Positions 28,901 through 41,559 of a stretch of 64,000 nt of DNA are shown piece by piece. A model generated the notes under the pieces. The model saw only the letters and a program-made list of their open reading frames with translations, did no database searches and was not told the origin of the DNA. This DNA comes from Anoplopoma fimbria (Eukaryota; Chordata; Actinopteri; Perciformes; Anoplopomatidae), in contig NC_072460.1 of assembly GCF_027596085.1 (NCBI RefSeq), forward strand, positions 8,914,231-8,978,230. The letters run 5' to 3'. Both the position numbers and the translations under genes were made by a program. How positions within the stretch are numbered: the first letter of the stretch is position 1; the number at the start of each line of letters is the position of its first letter.

Positions 28901-31900
28901 TGACGGTCCACCTCTGGAAGCAGCTGCAGCAGCTGCTGTTGCGAGTGCGTGGGGAAGGCCGAAAAGGTCCGCACGTTGATGAGGGCTCTAATGTTGGTGT
29001 TGACCAGGATGGAGCCTGGGGTTTCAAAGTCTACATCCACCCCTCCCCGACTCCTCTTCATGGGCCCTGACACAGCAAAACCACACGGAAATGTTTCTGA
29101 CCCATGTTTGGCATTTTAACAGGACATCTTTACTTCATATAGTGCCTTCATCTACTGTGTTCTCACTGCCGGTTGGGTTTATTAATGGGCATAATGTTTA
29201 GGTCTGACCGGTCAGGCCCATCAGCATTCTGAATTCTTGCCATCATTACTTGTGTGTTGTTAATGCAGGTGTTCAAGACAAAATAATTGTTTTTACCTGA
29301 TGGGACGTGCTCTCCATTCACTTTAAGAGGGGTTAGGACAACACGAGGCATCATGACTGCTTTTTTTCTCTGCCTCCCCGACTGTAGAGACACAAACAGT
29401 GGGATGGACAGGTGGACATAGTAGACGGTTCCACTCTCAGTATGTTAAGCAGCACTATTTTCCTGTCCCTCTACAGACCAAATGCATTGCATGACAGGGA
29501 CACATCGCTAATATCTTAACTTTGTCAGGCGCTACACTTCTCAGATCCAACTTGGAAACAAACACAATGATATTGTAGAATTACTGTAAAATCCTTGACT
29601 CCTAAAAACATGTTAGAATTTCCACTGTTAACATTGAGCAGCCAGTGGCCTCCAGCATGGTGCTCACCTGTCTTGAGCGGCTCAGCCTGGTCTGGGTGTG
29701 TTGAGCATTTTGCGTTTGCTGTGTGTCTGTGCGTCCTTGCTGTACTGCTGCCCTGCTGAGGCGGGTCTGGGGCTGGGTGCTGAGAGGCTGCAGCTCTGTG
29801 GAGCAGGATGCGCTGGACGAGCTCTCATCCACCGAGGCTTCAGGTCAGAGAAAACACGTTTAAAACTCCACTCTGTCACACACATATAACACATTAGGCT
29901 ATTTGGGATTTGAATGCAGTGAACCTGCACCAGTCGAACAGAGAACACCTACAATCTGAGGAATGATTAAACTCAATTTGTCTAGAATAGATGAGTTAAT
30001 GAAAGGCCATTTTTGACTATAAATGCTGGCGATGTTTTTGAATATACACAATTATACAGGTGCTTATGCACATTTGTTTATTCATTTAGGCCACAAACGA
30101 GTAGAAGCTGGAACATATTTAAATTGCCAAGACATTCAGTGAAAGAATGACCCATACTGGCATTCAAATACTATAGACATACTGACCTGTTGAAAACATC
30201 AGACTGAGCCTCACTTTGAGACAAATGTAGGTTCCAACTCTCAGCTATGATCATGAGCTCTGGGCACCAACAGAAAGAGTAGGACCTAGTAAAGACTACC
30301 TCCCCCAAAATAATATATATAAAAAAAATCTATTAAAAGAATCAATACACTTTTAGGAAAAATTGGCCCTCATCTTCCAATTTAATTTGATTCAAGGTCA
30401 GGGTGGCTTACCACCAGTACAATTTTCTTGGGGGAAAACATGCAAGTAGTTGGAATGAGTTTTCTTCACGGGGTCTCTGGGCTCTGGTAGCACCCTGTCA
30501 ATCACAAGGTAGTCCCGCCCTAAAACATACTTTGTTTTATGGTCTATTTGACTGTAAATGGACCATAACATACTAAATGAACATCATGCTGTATTGAAGA
30601 AGACTTGAAACTAGAGATTGAGACAGTAAACTAATGTTTACTGAGGGAATAAATCAAGAGAAGTAGAGTCATTTTCTCATAGACTTCTATACAACCAGAG
30701 GAGTCGCCCCCTGATGGACAGTAGAGAGAATGCAGCTTTAAGATACTTCAGCATTGGCTTCACTTTTCAGACCCTGAGGTTTCTATCTCAAGGACAGAGG
30801 GATCAATAGCACTTGCCTCCCCCATTTGAACCATCACTGAGGTACCCTTGAGCAAGGTGATCCAGGTGGCACAATTAAAGTCTTAAAGAGGGAAAGCAGG
30901 CAACTGCGGCAAAAGACACAATCAATGTGGTGTTTGACATTGTTTCGTGCCGTATATGTCCCTGTACAAAACAAATGAAATCAATAAATAAACAAAATGT
31001 GGCTCTATGGTCAGAGCACACATCAGTAAGAGGAGAACATAATAATGAAGGTATGCTCATTTACTGCCAGCACGAGCATTGCACCGATGTTGGGATTCAT
31101 TCAACAGCAGCATCCACACAAAGAAGACCGGACATGCATTACTGCTGCCAGGTAGAACTCTGGTACCAGAATATGGCCACGAACTATCTGATTCAACAGT
31201 TGGAAAAGTGGATGCATTTATTAGACATATTCTCCCCATGTGTCATAGCCATAAACACATGAGGCCACATGTAGGTCACCAATGACATAAGATACCTGTA
31301 GGGTTTTTCGATGGGCCAGTCCTGCACCTTCAAACAGAATGTTCAATAATTCCAGGAGTGAGGTGAGAAAACTAACAAACAAATCCAATGGAGTTGTTTT
31401 CCTGATGGTCATGATCTAATGTCTGGCGAGAGAAACCCACATACCAAAGCACAACACTGAATTCACCAAACACAACAAAACAAAACAGTGTTTAGCGACA
31501 CATCGAGGTCAGTGGTGATCATGGGAGGCTGCATCTTATAAACGCACCTGCACTTCCTAAAAGAAAAAAAAAGTGTTGAGTGTTTCATTACATGGATTGG
31601 CTCGACTACCCCGGCGTAATGTTAAAAAACGCTTTGAAGAGGAATCGTGTGTGTGTGTGTGTGGTAAAGTATTACCATCGTTGTCTCCACTGGCGGCAGC
31701 AGTGGTCTCAGTGGAGTCGCAGCTTTCCTGCTCAGTGGCTTCGGTGGGGCCGGCCGAGGCCGCCGCCGTGCCTGCTGCAGGTGTGCTGCTGCTGGAAGCT
31801 GGGCCGGCAGTGCTGCTGGCCGCCTCTGCTGGCGTCTCTGACTCCGACGTTGTCTTTGTCCACTGGAGGGCGTTTTTCTACAGAGTGTGAAGAAAAACAA

Positions 31901-34900
31901 TGTTCTCTGCACGTGTAATGCACATCCGAAGGTTTTTTTCCTATCAAGTGATTTTGTGGTCGTGCATTAAATTTGCTACTACGTTTGAAGTATATAACTA
32001 ATAAGCGATTGAACAGGTTTCCATGAATCGTTGTGGTACCTGGACCGTGGTCGTGCCTCCTGCTGTGACCCGGCTGACACCCACTGCTACTTGGATTATT
32101 ATTATTAGTCACATTACTAATTCTATACCCTATACCATCATTGCTGCCGTTATTATAAGTGGTCTTCATTTTTTCCCTCGTTACTCTGCTTACTACTGTG
32201 ATTATATGAATCATTTATGTCATATACATTGAATGTGTTGTATCTCTGTTATGCTGTTCATTCTGTACACATGACATCTATTGCATTCTGTCCATCCTGG
32301 GAGAAGGATCCCTCCTCTGTCGCTCTCCCATAGGTTTCTTCCTTTTTTCTCCCTGTTAAAGGGTTTTTTAGGGGAGTTTTTCCTGTGCCGATGTGAGGGA
32401 AGGACAGAGGATGTCGCATGTGTACAGATTGTAAAGCCCTCTGAGGCAAATTTGTAATTTGTGATTTTGGGCTATACAAAATAAACTGAATTCAACAGAA
32501 TGGGTTAACCCTGTGGTGTATTTATCCCTATAAGCAGCTAAAGGCAACCATCAATACTGGCTTCCTTTAGAGTCCATACTGTCACTGGATTATATGCCAC
32601 TGTGAACAAACTCGACAGCAGTAGATTACAGGACTAGTCCTACAAAAAACAACTGGGCCAACCGTTTGTCTGCATCGACTCCAGGACTATCATAAACTAA
32701 AGCATCTTATCAATAAGTCGTCAGCAGGTGGACTTCACTAGGAAAAGAGTTCCAAAAAAAGAAAACTTTTTTTTAATCAATATACTATTGCCACCAATTA
32801 CGATGGTAATGTTAAGTGACATAACAGCGTGGAGAGTAAAGAGGACCGTTTGTGTACCTTGAGAGTGAACAGGCTCATCCGTCCAGGCAGCTTGAAGAAG
32901 ATGCTGTTCTTGACTCGGTCTCCCCTCACTTGGGAGTGCAGCATGGTGACCAGGCAGGCCAAGGGTGCTGTACCACTGCGCACAGACAGCAACACTCTGT
33001 TACAACTCATGTGACTGGACACAACGGACATAAAGCCACATTCAGCTCTGAAGAGGTTCTAGTTCTATCTGGTGCTCACATCTTTATTACGATAAAGCTC
33101 GCCATAACAGTCCATCTCTGTGAAATCACTGAAAGCTAATGTTGCACAACCAACTCTGCTCCCAGCAGACCACATGACAATAAAAACCTGTGCAATACAT
33201 TACACTGTGCAATAATAGTTTAAATAGTTTTTTCTGTCTGTAAATATAATATTTCAGTTATTGTTGATTTTCTACTGTTTTTTATTGCTTATTTATAATA
33301 CTTGTTTTTTTTTTCATTTTCATTTTTATCTTGTCTTTCTTCTACTATGTCTCTTGTGTGCACTTTACTCTATGCTGCTGTAAGCCTGCAAATTTCCCCG
33401 CTGCGGGACTAATAAAGGATTATCTTATCTTATCTTATCTTGGGTGATATGATGATACACTGCAGACCGTGGAAGATATAAACATCTCAACAGTCAAGAG
33501 ATTATGCCACATTGTGGTATCCATCCCTTAAGTAACTCAGGCTTATTAGTCGCTTTGGGCTAATCCTTAAGAAGGACTGTTTGATGGAGTGTATTGCGGT
33601 TGACAAATCCGGTACTCTCTGCTTCTGTTATCATTCAACCGTCTCTTAACTTTACTATATACGATATGTATATTGATATCATGATATAACTACAGAACCA
33701 TAATTGGGAAACATAATGATACAACAACAACACTGAAGAGTCAGTACAATTACTTGAATGTTACTGTAAATACTCAAATCTTCCATAATATAATACAATA
33801 ATGTCAAACTACTAATAACACTGGGGGAGGAACGCAGAGCCAGGCTCATTTTTGAGAATATCCTTTTAATATTGTATTTCTTTGCCCGGCTGTTTTTTTT
33901 TTTTTCTTTTTGACATGTTATCACTGTCCAATAAGAATTATTTCCTGGGTGTGGATGTTAAATGGACTGTACTTGTATTGAGCCTTAGTCTTCAGACACC
34001 TCAAAGTGCTTTAACTCTGCATGTCATCATTCACACCCATTCATACACTGATGACAGGGGCTGCTAAGGTGCCACCTGCCCATCAGGATCTATGTTGTCA
34101 TTTATTCCCATTCATACACCGCAGGCTACAGAAGCAATTTAGGGTTAAGTCACTTGCTCAAGGACACATCAACATGGACAAGCGGAGCCGGTTTCTTTCG
34201 ACAAAGAGGCAGCTACTCCTGCGACCAATGGCAGCAGCCATTACTGCATGTCCAACCACTTTGCAAAACATGTCTAGCAGTTCTGCCTGTGATCCTTTGA
34301 TTCAGTCGGGTCAGCACTCATATGGGGTCTTAGGACATGCATAAATGTTGTTTTGAAAAGCTATGGGACGGATTAAAAAATAACCAAAATATTAATAAGT
34401 AAGGGGGAAAATGCTAGAGTATTTATGATGCTGTCAGCTTTGCTCTAATCAACAACCCATTTGATGCCAACCAAATTTGACAAACCCTCTGGTGTTTAGC
34501 ATTAATTACATTCTAATTTTAAAATATTACCTATCGATTTGATTATAGATGTCACCAGCTGTAGCTAAACCATGTTACATTCACTACCTGGAAAACCCAA
34601 AAAATTTAACTTGAAATAGCACTTTGAGTACGATGTGCTTCTCTTTTCTTGAACAGTTGGAATGACTCTCTGTATTGTTTTGCTAGTGGAAAACACAGAA
34701 AGAGTTTTTGCCATTAAACTGGACAAACAGAACATTTGCTACAGTAAATGTTGATTGTGCTACTGGCTTTTCTGTGTGATACCAGACTTGATTATTATGT
34801 AAGGGTAGTTACAATTAATTTGCATATTGTGTAAAATGAAAATAGGCCGAGCACATGAGGAAATGCGTAAAAGACAGAAATGTGCCCCTACCTCCATGGC

Positions 34901-34907
34901 AAACATT

Positions 34908-34955
<48 letters not shown>

Positions 34956-37900
34956 TCTATTCTATTCTATTCTATCTATTAAAACTGCACAGGGCTGCAA
35001 TTGGGTGCTTTTTACTGGAGTCCCCCAAGACCCCAATGCATTGGTATTTAAAATGATTCTTTAAAAAGCATCAAGAGAAACCAGAAATAATGATATGAAG
35101 TCATTAGGAACACATCAATTGACAAAGTCATGAATGATAGAGTAAAGCACCAGTGAAATGGTAAATGGACTATACTTGTATAGTGCTTTTCTAGTCTTCT
35201 GACCACTCAAACCCATTCATACACTGCTGACAGGGGCTACCAAGGTGCCACCTGCCCATCAGGACTCTAACATTCATACACCACAGGAAGAGCCTGCTGG
35301 AGCAATTTGGGGTTAAGTGACTGCCGGAACCGGAGATCGAACAGCCAATCCTCTGATCGGAGGAGGACCCTGCTCTACCACTGAGCCACAGTAGCCCCCA
35401 AAGATATCCTAAGATATAACAAAAAGTATATCTTCAATATTTTTATTGTGTATTGTGTTATTTACATTGCCTTATCTGCACTGCTCTCATTCCGCGGTTA
35501 CAACGCCGCCACGATCGACAGCAATCATAATGCGCCCATTGGCAGATATCACACCTTTAGGGTAAAAAGGTGACTGTGACAATTTTCCTGAATTGAACAG
35601 TATTAGGGCGCATTGTGTTTGCCTTTACCATGAAAGCACACTGTACCAAGTATAAACATAAGGCCTTAGAGAGAATGAGAGCATGAAAAACAGGACAAGT
35701 GCTTGGTTACAGAAAATACGTTATTAATATATGTAATGAAGGTCCTGGATCATCCAACCTACCTCCTGTTTTGGCCAGCAGCAGATCAGGTGTTCCATGT
35801 GGGAGGAAATAGAGAACATCAGTTAAAACCACACAAAACACATGTACATGAGATCAGTTCAGTTAAGAAGCCCTTTTCAAATGAAATGATCCACTCTGGA
35901 TTGATTAATGGACAAATGAGCCACAGTGTCACTGTGCTGGGCTTGTAGTTCTACATTGAAGGTACAGCTCTGCCACATATCAATGCTAACACTTATTTAA
36001 TATTATTTACTGTGTTATTACTTATTTATAATAGTTGTTTTGATCTTGTTTTTATTCATGTCTCTTGTTTGCACTACCCTCTTTGCTGCTGTAATCCTGC
36101 AAAATTCCCACGCTGTAGGACTAATAAAGGATTATCTTATTAGTTAAAGCAGTCAGATTCAAGCTTGTATCATAACAGTTGTTAGCCCTAAAACAGTACC
36201 GGCTAACACTGCTACAAAAAACTGTGTGTTTGTCTGTGTGTCTGTGTGTGTGTATTTGTGTCTCACCGCATTTCCTTCAGCCCCTTGGTCTGGATGACAT
36301 GGAGGATTTGTTTGGGAGTCATGGGTGCATCCGAGAAGTTTTCCAAAACCTAGAAAACATCCACATTGTTTTTTACCACAGACTGACAAATACTTCTGCA
36401 TTGCGAAGGGAAAAACATGAACACAGGACAAATAGAGATGCTGAGGCATTTCAATTTCTCTTAGTGATTTAACACGATTGACCAGCTCAAAAATAATAGA
36501 CCAACAGCTAGGCTAGTCTTTGCAGCAGAGTTTGCTGATAATAACATAAATCAGCACATGACCATTAAGGAAATTTGTAATAGAATAACAAGACATCAAT
36601 GATTCATCTTTTTGGGTTTATCATTCATTTACCTGAACTCTTTTGTTCCTGCCCATTTCAGGCATTCGAAGGGAAGCCTTTTTTCTGTCATTAATGTCAA
36701 AAGATTAAATCTAATCCCAAATATCTTGTTACAGGTTGGGAGCCACATGAGCACACAATGACAGTGATAAGCTAAAGCTGCCTGATAATATCTACCCGAC
36801 CGTTACAGGCACAGCAACAGTAATTTATTTTTATCCATGTCAGGTAATGTGATGTTTAAAAAAGGGACAGTGTGCAAGGTTTAGTGGCATCTAGATGTGA
36901 GGTTGAAGATTACAACCAGCTGAATACCCCTCTGCTCACGCCTGCTTTTCCAAGCACGTCTGACAACTGAAGTGGCCTTTGAGGGTCGAATTTGAAAGTG
37001 TATTGCGATCAATTCTCGATTTATAATTGAAATTGTGACGACCCTACTTACTAGTGGCCGATGCATAGCATAACTGGGCACTTCATTTGTCTGAGTTCTT
37101 TAAAAACATTACGTGAGATGCCGTAGCACTGCTACACCTGTTTATATGCGATGCAAATTTAACCTATAGTTCAAATACATTGCTTTGGAATGTAATTTAA
37201 TGTAAATTTGCAGTGCAGATTTTATGTAGAAAGAGCAATGGTAATGGTATCAGTCTGCAGATATCCAAATTCAGATATTTGAACTGAAAAAAATGGGGAT
37301 TGATGAATCTCCAGTGCAATATGAACAAGCTGATATCTTGGGATCAGTTTGGAATGCAGCTTTTACACGTCAATACCTCATGGAAAAGATCTTGATGCTC
37401 TCACCATTTACCTCAACAAACATCCAGATAGGATATTGCCTCTTAACTAATTTCTACCAACACTCTCAGAAATTCTTCTCACCATGAGAGTTCCAGTCAA
37501 ATGCTGTTAAATGAAAGAGCGTTTCATACACACACCAGACGAGAGAGGGAATCCCGGCTAGTTAAGAGTGCAACAGCATTAACATTAACTTAAAACATTT
37601 TCTGTCTCCGTTGATAAGGTGTAAACGTTCCTATAATCTGAGAGACGGACAGGTTTATTCTGACATTAGAAAACCACCTTATACTGTGCCCTGGCTTTCT
37701 AATCAACCACTATGCACAATGTTCTAAGCAATCAGACATCAACTGACTGCTTGACACATCCTTGTACTGGTAAAAAAAAATACACCAAACAATACATTAG
37801 ACACTTGTCTTCTTGCTCAGATGTTGCTGTGTTCCAGTTTATGTTGGACAAAGGAATCAACCTCTAAAGATTTGCATATCTGAACACAAATCTGCTATAC

Positions 37901-39728
37901 AAACACAAAACATGGATTATGCACGACTTATTATCAACATTATGCACGACTAGTCGGACTCTCCGGATGTGGACCGTGGGTATAAGCCTGCCAATGGCCA
38001 CGTACCTCACATGGCGTTTCATGCCTCAAAAACAAACCTTTGAGGCATGAAAAGACTTTGGACAAAATTCATGCTCCAGGTCTGCTTTTAACTTGGCAAC
38101 ACTCACCTGCATTATATTGAGAGGTGAACTAATATTCTGCCCACCCTATTTGCGAAAATTTGGTGGCTAGCACTGTCGCCTCACAGCAAGAGGGGCCCGG
38201 GTTCAATTCCCGGACCAGACGGCCTTCTGTGTGGAGTTTGCATGTTCTCCCCGTGTCAGCGTGGGTTCTCTCCGGGTTCTCCGGCTTCCTCCCACAGTCC
38301 AAAGACATGCAGCTTAGGTCAATTGAAGACTCTAAATTGCCCGTAGGTGTGAATGTGAGCGTGAGTGGTTGTTTGTCTCTATATGCCAGCCCTGTGATAG
38401 GCTGGCGACCTGTCCAGGGTGTATCGTACCCTGCCCTTCGCCCATTGACAGCTGAAATCGGCTCCAACACCCCTGCAACCCTTAACTGGATAAACAGGTT
38501 ACGGAAGGTGAATGAATGAATGAATGAATGAATCAATCTCAATATAATTCTGTCCAGTACAACACCACCACTAACCACAAGCTCAGTTATAAAGATATGG
38601 TAAAGGATTCAGAAGAGGAAAAAAAGGGTAACTAAACAGTTCATAAAAGCAGAAGACGTGGCGGAGCTTGTACTGAATTGCCCTTAAGATTGTATTGGTG
38701 TACCAAATGAAACTGAAACCTTCCCATGTACTTCATCCGCACAGTGTAAAATAGGGATATGCTTTCAAAAAATAATTAACTACCCCTTTAATTGACCTTC
38801 TAAAACAACAGGAGTGAATAGATCTCCTTTTTCATTGTAGGCAGCAGCTTCATGGTTTGAAATGTATGTGACTGTACACAGCTAGGAGACCAGCTGTAGG
38901 AGCACAGAGAGCCATGGCCTATCCGGTCAAAACAGACCCAAGTAGCTAACGAACCCACTGCCCCTCACACTGGGGATTTTACACAGTCCTCGGTGCACTT
39001 ATCCAACAAAGAGCCAGCTGCCCAGATGTTAACTAACGTTGAGGGGACTTCTTTTATCTCCCTGCACCATTCTGTGCCCAATCTGTATTCACAATACCGC
39101 TGAGTTAGCTAGCTAGCTTAGTGCTTAACGATAGCTGCTAGCTTTGCTAATGGTAGCGTGCATTATGGTCAGCGCAAGGGTAATATCGAAATATTGTACA
39201 ATGCTAAAGTTATTCCAGTAATGCTATTAGTCGCGTTTTATTAACCGATTTGTTTACACGATCGCGTAAACTGAGATCACGCTAACTCAGGTTGCTCATA
39301 TGCTAATTAGCGTAAGGGCTAAGCTAGCCTGCTGCCTAGCAAACAAAGAGCTCCAAAACAGGAGAGGTAGGTTAGCTAGTTGTTAGCGTGCTAGCCAGCG
39401 TTAGCATGTTGCGTTACGGCGGCTCTCTGTATGTCAGCAACCAGAAAGACCTGCAGCACATGTAATCCAAACATAACCTGCTGGATAGGCTACCACTGCT
39501 AATAGCTAATCTAGTTATCTGATTTTAATTGTTTTTTTTACAGCAGGAGTACAGGCAGTGTTGGGTGAGGAGAATAAACTCACACAACACACCTTAAATC
39601 CACCACGTCACATTCATCCATACATCATTTACATGCAGCTAGTTTTTAAAAAAAGAAGAAGACTTGTTTACCATGCGAGCTGCCTCAGCCCAGGTCCGCT
39701 CCTTCTTTCTCTTTTGTTTGTCCTTCAT
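23385..39728 (-). CDS. asxl1: Asxl1, Polycomb/PR-DUB cofactor, 11 coding exons, frame broken at two single-base sites
   Basis: Nuclear chromatin regulator; in mammals ASXL1 activates BAP1 to remove H2A ubiquitin. Coding exons on the - strand, from 5': 39672-39728, 36267-36349, 32858-32975, 31676-31877, 29668-29837, 29297-29381, 28900-29066, 28229-28325, 27613-27718, 26073-27296, 23385-25989. The start gives [19 protein letters not shown], nearly the human N-terminus. The end gives [16 protein letters not shown] and CLVVR. Length is about 1637 codons against 1541 in human. Exon 10 is one base short for the phase of exon 11. Exon 11 shifts frame at a 12-base C-run (G-run on the coding strand). 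One added base near 26754 and one fewer in 25660-25671 would restore phase throughout. These are read as assembly errors or alleles, not proof of a dead gene. Tail-to-tail with myt1, head-to-head with plagl2. Confidence 0.93.
26073..29837 (-). CDS. asxl1: asxl1 exons 5-10: DEUBAD region and Pro/Ala/Ser-rich exon
   Basis: Exons 29668-29837, 29297-29381 ([17 protein letters not shown]), 28900-29066 ([19 protein letters not shown]), 28229-28325 ([20 protein letters not shown]), 27613-27718 ([20 protein letters not shown]) and 26073-27296. Exons 7-9, residues about 239-362, form the DEUBAD domain that binds and activates BAP1 in mammals. Exon 10 keeps [15 protein letters not shown] and the [14 protein letters not shown] block but carries a fish-specific Pro-rich hexanucleotide tract with a one-base deficit near 26754, after which the real reading continues in another frame. 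Confidence 0.9.
26609..26890 (-). repeat. asxl1: Coding hexanucleotide minisatellite in asxl1 exon 10
   Basis: About 45 six-base units of the type ggagtg, ggagtt, ggagcg, ggagca (+ strand), encoding Pro-Ala, Pro-Val and Pro-Leu dipeptides on the - strand. One unit near 26754-26758 has five bases instead of six. The tract is absent from human ASXL1. Confidence 0.9.
31676..39728 (-). CDS. asxl1: asxl1 exons 1-4: HARE-HTH (ASXN) domain and acidic/Ser-rich linker
   Basis: Exon 1 (39672-39728), exon 2 (36267-36349, [20 protein letters not shown]), exon 3 (32858-32975, [15 protein letters not shown] and [14 protein letters not shown]) and exon 4 (31676-31877, [20 protein letters not shown], then an Ala/Ser/Thr-rich linker) form the winged-helix-like HARE-HTH, residues about 11-86, a putative DNA-binding module. 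At the exon 2/3 junction the Ser present in the human sequence (R-S-G) is absent: the acceptor gcgcag gives R-G. Confidence 0.92.
32018..32495 (+). mobile_element. Composite fish repeat R1 in asxl1 intron
   Basis: One unit of the ~177-bp module (gtttccatgaatcg onward), then the shared 3' part with gtcctgtgccgatgtgaggg-like sequence and tail aaataaactgaattc. Lies antisense within an asxl1 intron. Confidence 0.8.
33180..33440 (+). mobile_element. Dispersed repeat R3 with (TATCT)n tail
   Basis: Ends aatttccccgctgcgggact aataaaggattatcttatct (two adjoining pieces). Related copies at 1288-1500 (reverse) and 35985-36145. Confidence 0.65.
33955..34235 (-). mobile_element. tRNA-related SINE, diverged copy
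   Basis: Shares cccattcatacactgatgac, aggtgccacctgcccatcag and aggacacatcaacatg with the better copy at 35158-35400. The orientation is taken from that copy, whose tRNA-like head lies on the - strand. Confidence 0.6.
34908..34976. repeat. (TATC)n/(TATTC)n microsatellite
   Basis: Tetranucleotide tract passing into a pentanucleotide tract, inside an asxl1 intron. Confidence 0.95.
35158..35400 (-). mobile_element. tRNA-derived SINE
   Basis: On the - strand the head reads ggctactgtggctcagtggt agagcagg with a B-box-like gttcgatctcc, the usual tRNA promoter layout, followed by a fish SINE body. Lies in sense with asxl1. Confidence 0.7.
35985..36148 (+). mobile_element. Dispersed repeat R3, short copy
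   Basis: Ends ctgtaggactaataaaggat tatcttat. 5' truncated relative to 33180-33440. Confidence 0.6.
38150..38532 (+). mobile_element. tRNA-derived SINE with (GAAT)n tail
   Basis: ggtggctagcactgtcgcct, B-box gggttcaattcccgg, then gtttgcatgttctccccgtg and ctcccacagtccaaagacat, a very common fish SINE, ending in a GAAT/TGAA tail at 38510-38532. Well preserved, in an asxl1 intron. Confidence 0.85.
39080..39420. other. TTAGC/GCTAGC-rich cluster in asxl1 intron 1
   Basis: Dense recurrence of gctagc, gttagc, gctaac and cgtaac words, 250-600 bp downstream of the asxl1 start codon exon. A similar cluster lies at 165-310. No protein-coding potential. Confidence 0.5.
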
Positions 39729-39960
39729 TTCCTCTGCGCTGATGTCTGCGGCGATCCTGCTGTGTGTCTACAAAAGCAAAACCTCAATGCGATGGCGGTT
39801 TAGCTGCTTAGCAAAAAAAAAAAAATGGCTAACTACGTTCTAGGTTAACTAACTGTGCAGACCCAGAACAAGACGTTCCTTTATATCTCGGGGCGATGCG
39901 GTGCTACGGTGTCGGCTAGCCTGTGGTAATCCTCGCTACTCTCGTGTTCCAGTGCCTCGG
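39729..39960 (-). promoter_or_regulatory. asxl1: asxl1 5' untranslated region and promoter-proximal sequence
   Basis: Sequence just upstream of the start codon on the - strand, moderately CpG-containing. The start context AGAGGAAATGA is acceptable. Placement follows from exon 1 and not from a recognised core promoter motif. About 1.6 kb lies between here and the putative plagl2 first exon, occupied by repeats, so a shared bidirectional promoter is not obvious. Confidence 0.4.
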
Positions 39961-40410
39961 TCTTAAACTAGCTCAACACGCATCGTCTTTTCTGGAGCAC
40001 AGGAGCAGTGTGAGTGTGAGTGCAGGGCTGGTGCTGCTGCTGCTGCAGGGACAAGCCTCTTTGGAATGCAACAAACAGGTCAAAGGTCAAACACTCCGCA
40101 GGAATGCAACAAAAACAACGTCCGGCCTTCCCCGCATGCAAATGGTACATTTGAACAGATACTGCATACACATAATCATATTATATTGTTTCAGATTGAG
40201 CCCCCCCCCCCCCCCATTATCCAACTACACAGATAATATATCTTAACCACATACTGTATAACAATATAGTTCATCTGCTTAGAACACGAACATGTCGTGT
40301 GATCAGTAATAACAATATATAATAATGTAAAAACTTTGGATCAAACATTGGATCTACTTTCTCTCTGCACATATGTGAAAGCTATTTAACACTTTAATAC
40401 AATGACATAT

Positions 40411-40585
40411 AGCCATTACATTACATTACATTACAGTCATTTAGCAGACACTTTTTATCCAAAGCAACTTACAATAAGTGTATTCAACATAGGTATTCAA
40501 GAGAACTACTAGTCACCAGAAGTCATAAGTGCATCTCCTTTCTTAAACAAGCATCTAAGAGCATAAACCAGAGCAAAAGTATTGA
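40411..40585 (+). mobile_element. Dispersed non-autonomous repeat R2, copy 2 (truncated)
   Basis: Near-identical to 684-915 up to cataaaccagagcaaaagta, then truncated. Lies between asxl1 and plagl2. Confidence 0.75.
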
Positions 40586-41003
40586 ATTACCTTTATGGTT
40601 ACAGAAAAAAAAAAAAAATTCCCTTCTAAATCTTGTTACCTGATTTTTTGTGTACTTTTTTTTATTATTTTAATGTTTGTTTTTTTATGAATCACTTTGC
40701 AGTAAATTTAATAAAGAAAATTATTATTGTAATATAATTTTATATGTATCATGGTCTTTGTGTGTGTATTACACCTCACGACTATTTAAGTAAATCCTTA
40801 TAATGTTTGGAATTCAATTCGTTTCTAAATGTTCATTGTTCAGTAAAGTTTTTGATTATCCGAAGTATCCTACTGTTTGAAGAGTCAACATTAGATATTA
40901 CTTTTGGGCAACACCTTTTAAAGACAGAAAACACCTTCCCCACAGAGTTGTTTCAATAGATGATAATCTTATACGTGACATGCTACAGAGTGAAACTTAT
41001 TTT

Positions 41004-41222
41004 TTACATTACATTATTACATTACAGTCATTTAGCAGACGCTTTTATCCAAAGCGACTTACAATAAGTGTATTCAACATAGGTATTCAAGAGAACTACT
41101 AGTCACCAGAAGTCATAAGTGCATCTCCTTTCTTAAACAAGCATCTAAGAGCATAAACCAGAGCAAAAGTACAGTACAGTGCAGAAACAAACAAACTAAT
41201 ACGAATACAATAAGTGCAATAT
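41004..41222 (+). mobile_element. Dispersed non-autonomous repeat R2, copy 3
   Basis: Full match to copy 1, in direct orientation with copy 2 about 420 bp away. High identity suggests recent activity. Confidence 0.75.
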
Positions 41223-41513
41223 TTACTGCAGTAAGAAGAAGACATGCATAAGGCCTAGGCCTACAACTTTTGACCTAATTGCCTCATTGTTTTATTTCAG
41301 TATTCATTAATAAAGGTTTATTTAAGTCTATGTTTTTTAGAATGCATGTACTAGGGCAGTGCAGTTTGGCAATTAGCCAGCTTTGGAGTTGGTATATAAG
41401 TGTAGGTGTTTATGATTTGGTGTAAAAAGTCGTCACATAAAAAAAAAAAAAATGGAACCCTTAATTTACCAATTTTAATTGACAACCAATATTCTTATTA
41501 GTATAATGAAAAG

Positions 41514-41544
<31 letters not shown>

Positions 41545-41559
41545 GTGCGTGTGCGTGTG

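Noticed and set aside
23385..39728. asxl1 pseudogene
   Set aside because: All splice sites and domains are intact and only two single-base faults in low-complexity tracts break the frame; error or polymorphism is simpler.
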